From contig PDHQ01000333.1 of assembly GCA_003339415.1 (NCBI GenBank), positions 1 through 35,074 of the forward strand: a DNA stretch of 35,074 nucleotides, read 5' to 3'. Source of the stretch: Ophiocordyceps camponoti-saundersi (nom. inval.) (taxonomy: Eukaryota; Ascomycota; Sordariomycetes; Hypocreales; Ophiocordycipitaceae). Each line of letters begins with the position of its first letter. The stretch's first letter is position 1. Made by a program: the position numbers and the translations under genes. Shown here piece by piece: positions 32,787-35,074 of this stretch. The notes under the pieces were generated by a model that was not told where the DNA came from, ran no database searches, and worked only from the letters and a program-made list of their open reading frames with translations.

Positions 32787-35074
32787 GGAACGAAGTCGCG
32801 TCCAAGGATGCAGCCGAGAAGCTGAGCACGACTTGGACGGTGGAAATGAGAAGGCGCATTGGTCGAAAATCGCTTCGTCAAAGTGAGGTGTAATTTTTTT
32901 GCCTTTGTTTCCTCCTTTTTGCGCGCGCGCGCGAGAGAGAAGAAAGAGAGTCTTCGTTTGTGTGTGGGGGTGGTTTGTGGATGGAATCGTGTTCGACTGG
33001 AATGCCGAGACGGCGAATTAAGCAAGGGTGAGAAATGTATTCCACGGGGCCAATTCGACCTTGGCTTGTTCTTTCGGAGGGGCCGAAGGCGGGCCGTTGT
33101 TGATGAAGAGAGAGAGAGTGTGTGTGTGTGTGTGTGATGAATAGAGATGAAAAAAAAACGAGTGAGAGATGGGAAAGAGAGAAAGGGCGTTTTGAGATGG
33201 GACCAGCAGAAGGAGTGAAAGGTGTTGTTGTGTTGAGATCAAGGTCGACGAATAGCGTCGTAGTTGGACGAGTAGCGAACAACAAGGGGGAGGCGAGCGA
33301 GCGACGACGACGAAGAAGAAGCGATAGAATAGCGACGACTCGAAAAAAAAAGAAGGAGAGAGATCGCAAACGGATAAGATCGAAGTCGTATCGAAGAGTT
33401 ATCCGTCTCACTAGATGAAAGGGAAAAAAAAGGAAGAAATCAGCTCCGTTATCGTCTTAGGCCGAACATGGGGGTTTATTCGAACTCACCTCTTTTGGCT
33501 TTTCCAGCTAGCAAACCCCCAACGGGAGCTGCAGCAAAAGGAAGGGAGAGAAAGAAGAGAGAACAAAAAAAAAAAGAAAGAGAAAGAGAGGAGAGGAGAA
33601 AGAGGAGGAGCAGGGGGGAAAAAAAGCCCGTCCCGTGTTAAGAAGAGGAAAAGGGCGGCTGCCCCGGGAGAAGGAGATCGATTCCGGTGAGAATGCCGGG
33701 GGACTTTGGGGGATTTCGCTGCTAGGCTTGGATGGGCTTAGGGCGGGGGGGTTTACTGTTAAAAACTGTTAGTGCTTTCTGGGGGTTCAAACTTGGTTGC
33801 TACTTCGGCTCGAGCCGGGAGAGGAGGAGGAGGAGGAGGATCCTCGTGGGAGGGAGAAAAGGTGGTGGTGGTGGTATTGGGTGGGTGGCTTTGCAGGTTC
33901 AATCGTATGTATGCATGTATGTATATAGGTAGTTGGTTGTTTCCTTGGCGACAACTTGCTGGTCGAGCTTGTCTCTATCATCTACCATGTAAGTCGGGAT
34001 GAAGATTGAATTGACAGACAGACAGACGACTTTAACCTCTTCTTCCGCCCCTTTCTTTTCCTCTCTTCTCTTCTCATCTGATCTCATCTCATCTCGTCTC
34101 GTCTCTTTTCTTCTCTTAGAGCATTTCTCTCTCTCTCATCTATCACCCAGCTTTACCGTCTATACCTACATCCATCCAGACACATGCATATACTATGTAC
34201 CTAGGTAGGTAGGTAGGAACGGAGACACGCAATCCCTACATGCATACAACATTGCTTATATGTATGACGAATTACCTGCATGTAAATACATACACGTAGG
34301 AATATGCATGCAAGTATGCGCTGCTTCCCATCCCACTCCCCTATCCTCTCCTCATCCGCACCCATCCATCCATCCGTCCATCCCATCAAGCGTCGCATTT
34401 CCCTCCCACCAACAACTCGCCACACGCAGGAACATTCATTTCATCCCCCTCCTATTCCTCCTCCATTCTTTAAATAGTCACTCATATATCCCCTCCTGTC
34501 GTCCCATGTCAAGGAAACCCTCTTCCCCCCCCCCCCCCCCCGGTCTCGCTTCTAAACACAGCCTTCTCCTCTCGTCTGAAACGGCGGTCCTTTCCCGCTC
34601 GTCATGCGTTCTAAAACAACTTGTATGTACATGGATAGGTAGGTACGGAGTAGCCCGGCCAGCGACGAGGAATTTTGTCTAAACCTCGTCTCGGCCGGCT
34701 GGCTGGTCGACGCTTCATCCCCCCCAACCCGGTAGTTAACGGCATCTAAAAAAGAAAAAAAGAGTAATACTATGTAGTGCGATTTCCTCGCTTTCCTGCA
34801 TCGTCAGCATGCATCACTCTCTCTCTCTCATGCCCGTCATGCCTCGCATCAATCAGTACATACTACTAATCACCAATCAACCACTCGGCCGTAGCCTGCA
34901 ATCACGTGCCCTCCACACGCGCGACGTCCGCGACCGACACCAACATGAGTACTATGTCAAGCTGACCATCAGGTCCGACCTCAGCCGACCAAAAACCCAC
35001 TTTCCGATTATATAATCTGACCACTGCCCACGGGCGCAGTACTTCACAAAACAAAGGTAGGGACTTTGCCTACT
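32741..35074. other. Upstream region of the SH3 gene and terminal non-coding stretch
   Basis: 2.3 kb without a gene I can support. A (GA)n repeat on the sense strand (32755-32784) sits 15 nt before the SH3-gene start. From 33080 to 33620 the plus strand is purine-rich, meaning CT-rich on the sense strand of the SH3 gene. Further right are TACC/GGTA and CATA repeats (33900-33930, 34195-34320), a C16 run near 34526 and mixed DNA to the edge. A neighbouring gene may start beyond the window. Confidence 0.5.
32755..32784. repeat. (CT)n microsatellite in the SH3-gene leader
   Basis: Fifteen CT units (GA on the sense strand) ending 15 nt before the start codon at 32740, so probably transcribed as 5' UTR. 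Confidence 0.9.

Overview
The window is nuclear DNA of a filamentous ascomycete (Pezizomycotina, most likely a Sordariomycete). The signs are short 55-204 nt GT-AG introns, G/C-rich wobble positions in exons, long CT-rich promoters, and a gene set made of fungal orthologues (Hog1 with a TGY loop, a BLI-3 relative, the Msc2-type zinc transporter, an ascomycete SH3 membrane protein). I rebuilt 14 protein-coding genes with 27 introns by joining reading frames at splice sites; every model closes in frame. I see no tRNA, rRNA, transposon, CRISPR or prokaryotic feature. The order and species cannot be fixed from the sequence.

Layout. 411-2063 (+) hog1 MAP kinase; a 3.1 kb non-coding stretch; 5193-7348 (+) histidine-phosphatase (PGAM-like) protein; 8032-9210 (-) carnitine/acylcarnitine carrier; 9952-11637 (-) Msc2-type zinc transporter; 12764-14317 (+) ALG1 mannosyltransferase; 14468-15089 (-) Ubc15/UBE2G-type E2; 15661-16383 (+) Snu23; 16576-17539 (+) Dph5; 17642-18370 (-) BLI-3-like flavin-fold protein; a 3.4 kb non-coding stretch with a 10-N assembly gap inside G homopolymers; 21774-23276 (+) F-box-like fungal protein; 23897-25234 (+) Gpi8; 25632-28256 (+) TFIIIC subunit with zinc finger; 28692-29553 (-) secreted cyanovirin-N-like protein; 30783-32740 (-) single-pass membrane SH3 protein; then about 2.3 kb of low-complexity DNA.

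This is a housekeeping neighbourhood, not a cluster or an island. Three genes serve the secretory pathway (ALG1 in N-glycan precursor assembly, GPI8 in GPI anchoring, Msc2 in ER zinc supply), but their adjacency looks incidental. Genes stand singly with their own promoters; two convergent pairs (alg1/ubc15 and dph5/bli-3) are only 150 and 102 bp apart.

The less ordinary signals are an excess of AAG 3' splice sites (7 of 27 introns), two stop-free introns of 3n length that cut enzyme or zinc-finger cores (GPI8 and TFIIIC), very long C/G homopolymers upstream of hog1 and bli-3, microsatellite-coded insertions in conserved proteins, a secreted CVNH-like gene visible only after splicing, and a membrane SH3 protein with three NPF motifs. 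I did not find a convincing new multi-gene system.
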